From Collinsella aerofaciens (lineage in GTDB: Bacteria > Actinomycetota > Coriobacteriia > Coriobacteriales > Coriobacteriaceae): a stretch of 40,426 nucleotides of DNA. Both the position numbers and the translations under genes were made by a program. The notes beneath the pieces were generated by a model. It saw nothing but the letters and a program-made list of their open reading frames with translations. It was not told where the DNA came from and did no database searches. Below, in pieces: positions 1-8,057 of the stretch. The DNA lies in contig JAUUSS010000006.1 of assembly GCA_030841765.1 (NCBI GenBank), forward strand, positions 1 through 40,426, read 5' to 3'. Each line of letters begins with the position of its first letter. The first letter of the stretch is position 1.

Positions 1-17
1 GGCCACATTAAGTGGCC
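1..17. other. Small hairpin at window edge
   Basis: GGCCAC (1-6) pairs with GTGGCC (12-17) around a five-base loop, followed by TTCTTTG. It could be the end of a terminator for a gene left of the window, but the U-tract is poor and the context is cut off. Confidence 0.3.
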
Positions 18-91
18 TTCTTTGCGTGCGGAACTCGCGACAAACCAAAACCATCTCGCCAGCCCAGCGACCATGGGGTCCCAAGGTTTTC

Positions 92-124
92 AAAAAAGCG
101 GTCGGCGCGCAGTGCGCCGACCGC
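92..124 (-). terminator. Rho-independent terminator of gyrA
   Basis: A perfect 11-bp stem (98-108 with 114-124, core GCGGTCGGCGC) with a five-base loop is followed on the minus strand by six U residues (complement of 92-97). It lies about 40 bases past the gyrA stop and ends the gyrB-gyrA unit. Confidence 0.88.
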
Positions 125-164
125 CGATATATGGGGTCTGATGATTTTTACCAGCTAGGGCCTC

Positions 165-2903
165 TTACTCGTCTAGGAGATCCTCTGGCATATCATTGCC
201 GTCGCCCAGGTCGACTGGGGCCTCTTCGGTGTCGACTGCGGCCTCGGCGCCCTCGCCTTCGGGTTTTTCCTTGGCTGCCGTCATGCGGGCTACGGCGCAG
301 ATGCGGTCGTTGTCGTCGACGGTCATCATCTTGACGCCCTGGGTGGCGCGGCCAGTCTGGCTGATCTCGTCGGTCTTAACGCGAATGACCGTCGCGCCCT
401 CCGTCACGATGAACAGCTCGTGCTGCGGGCCCACCGTCTTCATTGCCGCGAGGTTGCCCTTGCGCTCGGTCATTTGAATGGTGTAGACGCCCTGGCCGCC
501 GCGATTCTGCTCCGGGTAGTCCGCGACCGGCGTGCGCTTGCCGTAGCCGCGCTCGGTGATGACGAACAGATCACCGTTGCCGTTAGTGACTTCCATGCCC
601 AGAACGCTCACGCCGTCCTTCATACCGATACCGCGAACGCCGCTGGTATCGCGGCCGGTGGCGCGCACCTGCTCCTCGGAGAACATGATCGCCTTGCCTG
701 CGGTGGTGGCCAGGATAATCTTGTCGCCCTCGCGCACGCGGCGCACATTCAGCAGCGCGTCGTCGTCACGCAGGTTGATAGCGATCAGGCCGTCGCGACG
801 GCTGCGGTCATATGCGCTCATCACGGTCTTCTTGACCATGCCGCTCTTTGTGGCAAACATCAGGTACTCGTCGGCCGGGAACTCGCGGCAGCTGATGACG
901 CTCGCGATCTTCTCGCCCTCCTCGAAGGGCAGCAGGTTGACGATCGCGGTACCGCGCGCCTGGCGCGTACCCACCGGCAGCTCGTGCACCTTCAGACGAT
1001 AGACCTTGCCCTTGCTCGAGAAGAACAGCACGTACTCGTGCGTGGACGCGATGAACATCTCATCGATAACGTCATCCTCTTTGAGGTTGACGCCCGACAC
1101 GCCCTTGCCACCGCGCTTCTGGGCACGGTAGGCAGCCACCGGGATACGCTTAACGTAGCCGGTGTGGGTGATGGTCACGACCATATCCTCGTCGGCGATG
1201 AGGTCCTCGACATCCAGGTCCTTCTCAACCTGGCTGATCTCGGTGCGGCGCTTGTCGCCAAACTTCTTGGAGATCTCGCGCATCTCTTCCTTGATGACGC
1301 CCAGGATCTTCTCCTCGTGCGCCAGCAGGTCCTCGTAGTAGGCGATGGCGCGGCGCAGGCCGTCCAACTCTTCTTGGATCTTGTCGCGCTCCAGGCCGGT
1401 CAGGCGGCGCAGCTTCATCTCGAGGATGGCCGTGGTCTGCTCGGGCGTAAAGCCAAAGCGCTCGATCAGGCGGCTGCTGGCCTCGGAGTCGGTCTGCGAG
1501 GAGCGGATGATGCTAATGACCTCGTCGATATGGTCAAGGGCCATCAGGTAACCCTCGAGGATATGAGCGCGGGCCTGGGCTTTCTTAAGGTCGAAGCGGG
1601 TGCGGCGGGTGACGACGTCGACCTGGTGGTCGATGTAGTGCTGCAGCATCTCGCGCAGGCTCAGGCATTTGGGAACGCCGTTGACGAGTGCCAGGTTGTT
1701 GGCGCCAAAGGTCGTCTGCAGCGAGGTGTACTTATACAGGTTGTTGAGCACGACCTGCGGAATGACGCCCTTCTTGAGCTCGATGACCAGACGGATGCCC
1801 TTCTGGTTGGACTCATCGCGCATATCCGAGATGCCCTCGATGCGTTTGTCGTTGACGAGCTGGGCGATCTTCTCCTGCAGGGTGCCCTTGTTGACCATGT
1901 AGGGAATCTCGGTAAAGACCAGGCGGTTGCGGCCGGTCTTGGTGGACTCCACATGTGCCTTAGCACGCACGGTAATGGAGCCGCGGCCGGTCTCGTAGCT
2001 CTGCTTAATGCCGGCGCTGCCCATGATGATGGCGCCGGTGGGGAAGTCCGGACCTGGCATGATCTGCATGAGCTCGTCAACGGTGGCGTCGGGGTTGTCG
2101 ATCAGGTAGCAGGTGGCCTCGATCGCCTCGGTGAGGTTATGCGGGGCGATGTTGGTGGCCATGCCGACGGCGATGCCCTGGCTGCCGTTGACCAGCAGGT
2201 TGGGGAAGCGCGCAGGCAGCGCCACGGGCTCGGCAAGCGATTCGTCGTAGTTGGGCTGCCAGTCGACGGTATCCTTCTGCAGGTCGCGCAGCAGTTCCAT
2301 GGCGGGCTTTGCCAGGCGGCTCTCGGTGTAACGCATGGCCGCCGCGCCGTCGCCGTCGATGTTACCGAAGTTGCCGTGACCGTCGATGAGCGGCGTGCGC
2401 ATGGAGAACCACTGTGCCAGGCGGACCATGGCCTCGTAGACCGCGAAGTCACCGTGCGGATGGTACTTACCGATAACTTCGCCGACCGTCCAAGCTGACT
2501 TCTTGTGCGGGCGGTTGGGGTAGATGCCGCTCTCGTTCATCGCGTACAGAATGCGGCGGTGCACCGGCTTTAAGCCGTCGCGCACGTCCGGCAGGGCGCG
2601 CGCTGTGATAACCGACATCGAATACTCAATGAACGACTGCTTCATCTCGCGACCGAACTCCGAAATCTGGAGCTGGCCGCCGTTGATATCCTCGCCGGCC
2701 GAGGCGCCGCGATCGACTTCGCCAAAGCTCTCCTCGAGCTCGGCGTCGTCTTCTTCCTCATCATCATCGGCATCGGGGTTATAGGCGTCCGGATCGCCGT
2801 CCTCGCCCTGCTCAGCACGGGCAAGCAGGCGCTTCAGATCATCGGGCATACCGGCATCGCCGGCCTCGTCCATACCCTCGTTATTGTTGATATCGTCTGC
2901 CAC
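165..2903 (-). CDS. gyrA: DNA gyrase subunit A
   Basis: Breakage-reunion subunit of the A2B2 type II topoisomerase that introduces negative supercoils. The winged-helix/tower part holds AAMRYTE with catalytic Tyr192 (E. coli Tyr122), followed by the beta-pinwheel C-terminal domain, including the GyrA-box-like QKRGGKG, and an acidic tail. Against E. coli there are about 70 extra N-terminal residues, very rich in Asp/Glu (roughly residues 20-75), before the conserved EYSMSV. In the quinolone-determining region the motif reads HGDFAVYE (residues 150-157), so the position of E. coli Ser83 is Phe153 (codon TTC at 2447-2445). Glu157 replaces E. coli Asp87, as is usual in Gram-positives. The gene follows gyrB after 11 bases and is probably co-transcribed with it. 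Length is 912 aa, slightly above the E. coli 875. Confidence 0.98.
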   Translation of the reverse strand: MADDINNNEGMDEAGDAGMPDDLKRLLARAEQGEDGDPDAYNPDADDDEEEDDAELEESFGEVDRGASAGEDINGGQLQISEFGREMKQSFIEYSMSVITARALPDVRDGLKPVHRRILYAMNESGIYPNRPHKKSAWTVGEVIGKYHPHGDFAVYEAMVRLAQWFSMRTPLIDGHGNFGNIDGDGAAAMRYTESRLAKPAMELLRDLQKDTVDWQPNYDESLAEPVALPARFPNLLVNGSQGIAVGMATNIAPHNLTEAIEATCYLIDNPDATVDELMQIMPGPDFPTGAIIMGSAGIKQSYETGRGSITVRAKAHVESTKTGRNRLVFTEIPYMVNKGTLQEKIAQLVNDKRIEGISDMRDESNQKGIRLVIELKKGVIPQVVLNNLYKYTSLQTTFGANNLALVNGVPKCLSLREMLQHYIDHQVDVVTRRTRFDLKKAQARAHILEGYLMALDHIDEVISIIRSSQTDSEASSRLIERFGFTPEQTTAILEMKLRRLTGLERDKIQEELDGLRRAIAYYEDLLAHEEKILGVIKEEMREISKKFGDKRRTEISQVEKDLDVEDLIADEDMVVTITHTGYVKRIPVAAYRAQKRGGKGVSGVNLKEDDVIDEMFIASTHEYVLFFSSKGKVYRLKVHELPVGTRQARGTAIVNLLPFEEGEKIASVISCREFPADEYLMFATKSGMVKKTVMSAYDRSRRDGLIAINLRDDDALLNVRRVREGDKIILATTAGKAIMFSEEQVRATGRDTSGVRGIGMKDGVSVLGMEVTNGNGDLFVITERGYGKRTPVADYPEQNRGGQGVYTIQMTERKGNLAAMKTVGPQHELFIVTEGATVIRVKTDEISQTGRATQGVKMMTVDDNDRICAVARMTAAKEKPEGEGAEAAVDTEEAPVDLGDGNDMPEDLLDE

Positions 2904-2914
2904 GTTACCTCCTC

Positions 2915-4945
2915 TTAAGCGTCAAGGAAACGCGCGTCATGCGCATGTTTTTCAATGTACTCGCGGCGATAGCCGACCTCGGAACCCATGAGCTCGCGCA
3001 CGGCGCGGTCCGCCACCACGGCGTCCTCGATCGACACGCGCTGCAGGATGCGGGTCTTGGGGTCCATCGTCGTCGAGGCAAGCTGCTTGGGGTCCATCTC
3101 GCCCAGGCCCTTGTAGCGCTGGACGGTATAGCCCTTGCGCTTCTTGGTGATCTTGCCGTCCTTGGCCTTGCCGTCCTCGTCGTTATCGTCGGGGTTCAGG
3201 CCCAGACTCTGGATGGTATCGCGCAGGATCTCGTCTTCGGGCTGGCGGCCGTTGGGATACACGTAGTGGATCTTGTTGCGCACCTTAATGCCAAAGATGG
3301 GCGGGCAGGCAACATAGACGTAGCCGGCATCGATCAGCGGACGCATGTACTTGTAGAAGAACGTCAGCAGCAGGATGCGGATATGCGCGCCGTCGACGTC
3401 TGCATCGGTCATGATGATGATCTTGTGGTAGCGCGCCTTGGTGATATCGAAGTCGCCGCCGTCGCCGGCACTCGTCGTGACGCCGCAGCCGATCGCGGTA
3501 ATCAATGACTGGATGGTGTCACTCGAGAACGCGCGATGGTCACCAACGCGTTCGACGTTCAAAATCTTGCCGCGCAGGGGCAGAATCGCCTGGATGTCTC
3601 GGCGACGGCCGTCCTTGGCCGAACCGCCTGCCGAGTCACCCTCTACGATGAAGAGCTCGGTCAGCTCGGCATCGCGCACCGAGCAGTCGGCGAGCTTACC
3701 GGGCAGGGACGCCGTCTCGAGCAGGCTCTTGCGACGGGTCGCTTCGCGCGCCTTGCGGGCGGCGTTGCGGGCCTTGCATGCCTGCTGGGCCTTCTTGACG
3801 ATCTCGCGAGCGGGCTTGGGATGCTCCTCGAGGTAATCGGCGAGGCCGTCGGTCACGATCTTGAGCGTCAGCGCGCGCATATAGGAGCTGCCGAGCTTGG
3901 CCTTGGTCTGGCCCTCAAATTGCGGGTCGGGCAGCTTGACCGAGATAACGGCCGAAAGGCCCTCGCGCACATCGTCGCCGGTCAGGTTGGCGTCTTTTTC
4001 CTTGAGCAGGTTCTGTTTGCGCGCGTAGTCGTTGATCACACGGGTGAGCGCGGTGCGGAAGCCCTCAAGGTGCATGCCGCCCTCGGGGGTGTAGATGTCG
4101 TTGGCAAACGACATGACGTTCTCGCCGTAACCGCTATTCCACTGCAGGGAAACCTCAACCTCGCCCATCTTGGCCACAGGCGCGTCCGGGTCCGATTTGC
4201 CCTCGATGTAGATGGGCTCCTTAAAGGCCTCGGGGACGTCCTTGCCCTCGTTGAGGAACTTGACGAAGTCGATGATGCCGCCCTCGTAGCAAAACTCCTC
4301 CACGTGGGGAGTCGCCTCGCGCTCGTCGGTCAGCACGATCTTGAGGTTCTTATTGAGGAATGCCGTCTCCTGCAGACGGTTGTGCAGCGTATCGAAATCG
4401 TAGATGCAGGTCTCGAAGATCTCGTCGTCGGGCCAGAAGGAAACGGTGGTGCCCGTCGTCTCCGAAGTGCCCACGACCTCCATCTTCTTGACGGTCTTGC
4501 CGCGCGAGAATTCCATCTCGTAGACGTTGCCGTCGCGGCGCACCTGCACGACCACGCGCTTGGACAGGGCGTTGACGACGGAGATGCCCACGCCGTGCAG
4601 ACCGCCCGAGACCTTGTAGGCCGAGTTATCGAACTTACCGCCGGCGTGCAGGATCGTCATGACGACCTCGAGCGTCGGGATCTTTTTGATGGGGTGCTCG
4701 TCGACCGGGATGCCGCGCCCGTTGTCGACGACCGTGATGGAGTTGTCGGCGTGGACCGTCACCATAATCTCGGTGCAGAAACCGGCCATGGCCTCGTCGA
4801 CGGAGTTGTCAACGATCTCCCACACCAGGTGATGCAGGCCGCTGATGCTCGTCGAGCCGATATACATGCCCGGGCGCTTACGAACGGCCTCGAGACCTTC
4901 GAGAATCTTAATCTCGCCGCCATCGTAATCGTTTTCGTTTGCCAC
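2915..4945 (-). CDS. gyrB: DNA gyrase subunit B
   Basis: ATPase subunit of gyrase. The N-terminal GHKL domain shows EIVDNSVDEA (ATP/Mg site), DNGRGIP and the GGLHGVG lid. The TOPRIM part begins at VEGDSAGGSA, with the DADVDGAHI Mg-binding motif, and the C-terminus carries the QRYKGLGEM tail. Length is 676 aa, the short class without the E. coli insertion. The GTG start at 4945 is supported by an AAGGAGG sequence about 5 bases upstream. A charged lysine/aspartate-rich stretch (DDNDEDGKAKDGKITKKR) sits before the final tail and is probably a surface loop. The gene heads a gyrB-gyrA pair and has its own upstream region after the terminator of the recF group. Confidence 0.98.
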   Translation of the reverse strand: MANENDYDGGEIKILEGLEAVRKRPGMYIGSTSISGLHHLVWEIVDNSVDEAMAGFCTEIMVTVHADNSITVVDNGRGIPVDEHPIKKIPTLEVVMTILHAGGKFDNSAYKVSGGLHGVGISVVNALSKRVVVQVRRDGNVYEMEFSRGKTVKKMEVVGTSETTGTTVSFWPDDEIFETCIYDFDTLHNRLQETAFLNKNLKIVLTDEREATPHVEEFCYEGGIIDFVKFLNEGKDVPEAFKEPIYIEGKSDPDAPVAKMGEVEVSLQWNSGYGENVMSFANDIYTPEGGMHLEGFRTALTRVINDYARKQNLLKEKDANLTGDDVREGLSAVISVKLPDPQFEGQTKAKLGSSYMRALTLKIVTDGLADYLEEHPKPAREIVKKAQQACKARNAARKAREATRRKSLLETASLPGKLADCSVRDAELTELFIVEGDSAGGSAKDGRRRDIQAILPLRGKILNVERVGDHRAFSSDTIQSLITAIGCGVTTSAGDGGDFDITKARYHKIIIMTDADVDGAHIRILLLTFFYKYMRPLIDAGYVYVACPPIFGIKVRNKIHYVYPNGRQPEDEILRDTIQSLGLNPDDNDEDGKAKDGKITKKRKGYTVQRYKGLGEMDPKQLASTTMDPKTRILQRVSIEDAVVADRAVRELMGSEVGYRREYIEKHAHDARFLDA

Positions 4946-4968
4946 ACGTCCTCCTTCAGTTAAGAAAA

Positions 4969-4997
4969 TGTGTACAGCCTTACTAGTTTATCGTAAA
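4969..4997 (-). promoter_or_regulatory. Possible gyrB promoter
   Basis: On the minus strand TTTACG (4997-4992) and TACACA (4974-4969) are separated by 17 bases. Both hexamers are weak matches, and the first overlaps the U-tract of the terminator just upstream. The spacing and the need for a gyrB promoter are the only support. Confidence 0.3.
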
Positions 4998-5023
4998 AAA
5001 TACCCTCGGGGACGAGGGTATTT
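4995..5023 (-). terminator. Terminator of the dnaN-recF-dciA group
   Basis: AAATACCCTCG (4998-5008) pairs perfectly with CGAGGGTATTT (5013-5023) around a four-base loop. On the minus strand it is followed by a U run (complement of 4995-5000). It lies just past the DUF721 gene and separates that group from gyrB. Confidence 0.88.
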
Positions 5024-5049
5024 GGCTCTACAAGGCCACCAGATGCGAT

Positions 5050-5613
5050 TTAAGGCTCTTTTTTGCTTTGTGCGCCCTTGGCCCACTCGGCACTGGCCCT
5101 CATGGCGTTCTCGAGGGCCTCGCGCAGTTTTTGGTCTTCGATGGGTGCCACCTGTCGCTCAATCTGGGCGCGCTCGGCATCGCTCAGGTCGGCGTGCGGG
5201 GCCGGTGGGCGCTCGGTGGTTGCCGGGCGCAGACGTTCCCTGGCGGCGGGCGGCGTATGCCCGGGGGCCGTCGTCTTAAACACCAGACCGTCCACATGGG
5301 CCCCGGCGCGCTCCATGCGCGCACGGATGATTTCGCGCAAAAGCGTCATCTCCTGCGTCCACGAAGGCGAATCGAGATACACCAGCAGCTCGTTAGACTC
5401 GGGCAGATAGCGCAGGCCCGTCACGTGGCGTCCCTCGCGCGTGCCCGCACACACCGTGTTCCAGGCACGATAGATCGCGCGCGACTGCTCGGCGGCCTCC
5501 ATCTGCGCGCGGCGCTCGGGCGTCGCCGCGGCCATAATGCGTTGGCGCTCGGCATCCAACAAGCCGCCAAAGGCAACCGTGCCGTTCTCGCGCTCGTAAT
5601 TAGCACGTCTCAC
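5050..5613 (-). CDS. DUF721/DciA-like protein
   Basis: 187-aa protein with a DUF721 core: AWNTVCAG near residue 51, then the LPESNELLVYLDSPSWTQEM segment (about 70-90). The family includes DciA, which loads or assists the replicative helicase in bacteria lacking DnaC/DnaI. The C-terminal half is Pro/Ala/Arg-rich and charged, probably disordered. The GTG start at 5613 overlaps the end of recF by 14 bases, so translation is likely coupled. Its position directly after recF is typical for actinobacterial DciA. The helicase-loader role is inferred from family and position. The first 40 residues have no recognisable motif. Confidence 0.8.
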   Translation of the reverse strand: MRRANYERENGTVAFGGLLDAERQRIMAAATPERRAQMEAAEQSRAIYRAWNTVCAGTREGRHVTGLRYLPESNELLVYLDSPSWTQEMTLLREIIRARMERAGAHVDGLVFKTTAPGHTPPAARERLRPATTERPPAPHADLSDAERAQIERQVAPIEDQKLREALENAMRASAEWAKGAQSKKEP

Positions 5614-6706
5614 CCATGCTCACCACCTTGGCTCGATCAAGCAGGTCATCGGTAAAATACCCCAGATTGGTGGTGGTTATGACCGTCTGGATATCATCGC
5701 CGATCAACTGCAGAAAAGCGCCGCGGCGCTCGCCGTCGAGCTCGCTCATCACGTCGTCCAAAAGCAACAGCGGGGCAGTACCCAAGATATCGCGGGCAAC
5801 GGCCACCTCCGCCACCTTCCAGGCCAGCACCAGCGTGCGCTGCTGCCCCTGGCTGGCAAACGAGCGGGCAGATCGCCCTGCGACGGAGAACTCAATCTCG
5901 TCGCGATGCGGGCCCACGAGCGTCATGCCGCGGCGCATTTCCTCGTCGGCGCGCTCGTCGAGAGCCGCCAACATGCGCTCGTATGCCCAATCTTTGAGCT
6001 CGTCGCGATCCTCGGTGCGAGGTAAGTCGCCGAGCGTGGACACGTAGGACACGCCGGCGAGCTCGCCAGATGCCACCCGACCGTAGGCATCGCGCACGCA
6101 CCCAGCCAAGCGCTCAAGCAGGGCCAGGCGGTGTACGAGCAGGGATGAACCGGCGCGGGCGATGGACTCGTTCCAGGCGCCGAGCATCTCGCGGCAGCAC
6201 CAGGTTTCCTTGAGAAGGGCGTTGCGCTGCGTCACGCAACGGCCGTAGGTGCTCGACAAATCGGCATAGCGCGCGCTCAGCTGCACGCCAAAGTCGTCGA
6301 GCGCCGCCCGGCGCACGCTGGCACCGCGCTTGACCATATCCAGGTGGTCCGGGCAAAACAAAACGCTCGGCAGCACCCCGCGCACACCGGCCGCCGGGCA
6401 GCGCTTGCCGTTGCGGCTAAACGAACGCTTGCCGTCCTCCACGCTCAGTCCCATGTCCAGCACGCGGCCGTCGCCCTCGAGCCTCAGCTCGACCTTGCAC
6501 GATCCCACGCCGTCACGGACGAGCTCGGCTGCGGTCGGATGCCTAAACGAGGCGCCGCTCGTCAGCAGCTGCAGCGCCTCTATGAGATTGGTCTTTCCCG
6601 CCGCGTTGGGTCCCGCAAGTATCGTCACGCCCTCGTCCAAGGCAAGGCGATAGCTATCGAAGCTGCGGTAGTGCGCGACGGAAAGATCGCGGGCGAACAT
6701 GGTCAT
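5600..6706 (-). CDS. recF: DNA replication and repair protein RecF
   Basis: SMC-like ATPase that helps load RecA at single-strand gaps, together with RecO and RecR. Walker A is GPNAAGKT (residues 32-39), the ABC signature region is FASQGQQRTLVLAWK, and Walker B/D-loop is LLLLDDVMSELDGER. Length 368 aa is normal. The gene starts 9 bases after dnaN and overlaps the next gene, fitting a dnaN-recF-dciA operon. No strong Shine-Dalgarno precedes the start, so translational coupling to dnaN is likely. A second in-frame ATG at 6700 is an alternative start. Confidence 0.96.
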   Translation of the reverse strand: MTMFARDLSVAHYRSFDSYRLALDEGVTILAGPNAAGKTNLIEALQLLTSGASFRHPTAAELVRDGVGSCKVELRLEGDGRVLDMGLSVEDGKRSFSRNGKRCPAAGVRGVLPSVLFCPDHLDMVKRGASVRRAALDDFGVQLSARYADLSSTYGRCVTQRNALLKETWCCREMLGAWNESIARAGSSLLVHRLALLERLAGCVRDAYGRVASGELAGVSYVSTLGDLPRTEDRDELKDWAYERMLAALDERADEEMRRGMTLVGPHRDEIEFSVAGRSARSFASQGQQRTLVLAWKVAEVAVARDILGTAPLLLLDDVMSELDGERRGAFLQLIGDDIQTVITTTNLGYFTDDLLDRAKVVSMGETC

Positions 6707-6715
6707 AGCGCAGCG

Positions 6716-7819
6716 CTAGATGCGGACCGGCATGACCAGGTACAGGTAGTTGATCTTGTCGTAGGACTTGAAGATGCCCGCTTGCGAGTAGCTCTTGAGC
6801 TCCAGCGTGATCTCCTTCTCCTTGGACAGGGCATTGAGGCAGCCGAAGATGTAGTGGTAGTTGAAGGCGATGGTACCCGACTCGCCCTCGGCCTCGACAT
6901 CGATCGTCTCCTGCGCAAGGTCCTGGTCATTGGAAATGGAGGACAGGCCCATCTGCCCGTTCTCGACATCAATCTCGAACTTGACGGCGGGGTTGGCGCT
7001 CGCGATAACGGCCACGCGCTTGAGGGCGGCGTTAAAGGCGGCGACGTCGATCTTGACGCTCGTCACGCACGAATCGGGGATGAGCTGCTTGTAATTGGGG
7101 TACACGCCCTCGATGCGGCGCGACACGTAGGTGGTGTTGCCGGCCTCAAAGACGACCTGGGTGTCGGTAGCCCCGATCATGATGGTCGCCTGGCTGGCCA
7201 TGATGTTCAGTGCGTCGTTAAAAGCGTCAGCCGGAACGTTGAGCTCAAAGGAACCCTCGAGGGTCGAGGTCTCGACCTGCGTATCGCACACGGCCAAGCG
7301 GAAGGAATCGGTCGCCACCAGGCGCACGGTGTTGTTCTCGACCTTCATGTGCACGCCGCCCAGGATGGGGCGGGCCTTGTCGGTCGAGGTGACGCGCCAT
7401 ACGCGGCCGACCATCTCGGACAAGATATCGGTCGGCAGTTCCACGGCACTCTCGATGGCATAGGCCGGAAACTCGGGGAAGTCATTGGCATCGAGCGTGT
7501 TCAGCCTAAAAGAGCTTTTCTCGCAACCAATCAGCACCTGGCGCTCGGACAGCTCAAAGGTGACCGGGGCGTCGGGGAGGGTCTTGGTGATATTGGAGAG
7601 CATCTTACAGGGGATAACCATCTCGCCCTCTTCTTCGACATGCGCAGCGATGCGATGACGGATCGAGATGGTGTAGTTAGAGGTCAGGAATTCCAAGATG
7701 CCGTCTTGGGCCTTAACGAGCACGCCCGACAGGATGGGAAGGGTGGATGCCGAAGCGACACCCTTCATAACGACGCCGATGGCTTGTGTAAGCGAGCTCT
7801 GGCTGACGGTGAACTTCAT
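6716..7819 (-). CDS. dnaN: DNA polymerase III beta subunit (sliding clamp)
   Basis: 367-aa clamp that tethers DNA polymerase III to the template as a ring-shaped dimer of three-domain subunits. It begins MKFTVSQSSLTQAIGVVMKG and ends YLYLVMPVRI, the family's usual C-terminus. The ATG at 7819 is preceded by GAAAGG about 12 bases upstream. It follows dnaA after 238 bases of origin-like DNA, the common dnaA-dnaN arrangement. Confidence 0.97.
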   Translation of the reverse strand: MKFTVSQSSLTQAIGVVMKGVASASTLPILSGVLVKAQDGILEFLTSNYTISIRHRIAAHVEEEGEMVIPCKMLSNITKTLPDAPVTFELSERQVLIGCEKSSFRLNTLDANDFPEFPAYAIESAVELPTDILSEMVGRVWRVTSTDKARPILGGVHMKVENNTVRLVATDSFRLAVCDTQVETSTLEGSFELNVPADAFNDALNIMASQATIMIGATDTQVVFEAGNTTYVSRRIEGVYPNYKQLIPDSCVTSVKIDVAAFNAALKRVAVIASANPAVKFEIDVENGQMGLSSISNDQDLAQETIDVEAEGESGTIAFNYHYIFGCLNALSKEKEITLELKSYSQAGIFKSYDKINYLYLVMPVRI

Positions 7820-7851
7820 CTTTTAATACCTTTCTATAGATATAAATATCA

Positions 7852-7866
7852 TAATAATAGTAATAG
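7852..7866 (+). promoter_or_regulatory. DnaA-trio-like repeat
   Basis: The plus strand reads TAA TAA TAG TAA TAG, five uninterrupted TA(A/G) triplets, between an AT-rich block and a DnaA-box-like nonamer (7879-7887). DnaA-trios (3'-(G/A)AT-5' repeats) are the single-strand binding sites for DnaA filaments in B. subtilis and many bacteria. Orientation and order relative to the box agree with that model. Confidence 0.6.
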
Positions 7867-7878
7867 CACTGACGAAAC

Positions 7879-7887
7879 TGTTGATTA
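7879..7887 (+). promoter_or_regulatory. DnaA-box-like nonamer beside the trio
   Basis: TGTTGATTA differs from the consensus TGTGGATAA at two positions and from the local motif TGTTGAAAA at two. It is separated from the triplet repeat by 12 bases, the place of the trio-proximal box in known origins. Confidence 0.45.
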
Positions 7888-8032
7888 CTCCCAAAGACGC
7901 AGGTCAGACCCAGAAAGAGAATCGACAGCAACCTGTGTGCAACGGGGGTGGTTTTCCACGTTCAAAACCTGCGCAAAACTTTTCATCACCGCGGGTTGGG
8001 TTTTAAACACCTTATGCCCGTGGTTTCGACAA

Positions 8033-8045
8033 GTTTTCAACAGGT
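8033..8045 (-). promoter_or_regulatory. DnaA-box-like 13-mer, copy 1
   Basis: The minus strand reads ACCTGTTGAAAAC, identical over 13 bases to two sites upstream of the orf474-dnaA pair. The core TGTTGAAAA differs from TGTGGATAA at two positions. Confidence 0.55.
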
Positions 8046-8057
8046 GTCTCTATTTCC

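Larger units (their letters stand above)
7820..8057. other. Candidate oriC unwinding region (dnaA-dnaN intergenic)
   Basis: This 238-bp gap holds the parts expected of an unwinding element. Going from dnaA toward dnaN there is a 13-mer box at 8033-8045, a TTTTCCACG at 7952-7960, a TGTTGATTA at 7879-7887, a 12-base spacer, five consecutive TAA/TAG triplets (7852-7866), and a very AT-rich stretch to the dnaN ribosome binding site. The order matches the B. subtilis unwinding region (DnaA boxes, spacer, DnaA-trio, AT-rich DNA, dnaN). Function is inferred from sequence and synteny only. Confidence 0.7.

Noticed and set aside
2430..2436. GyrA Glu157 (E. coli Asp87) as a resistance change
   Set aside because: Glu is the ordinary residue here in many Gram-positive gyrases.
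420..2498. Long open frame of 692 codons opposite gyrA
   Set aside because: It is the antisense shadow of a certain gyrA in GC-rich DNA, with repetitive L/A/D/V composition and no family resemblance.
3536..4963. Open frame of 475 codons opposite gyrB
   Set aside because: Antisense shadow of gyrB, no ribosome site or domain.
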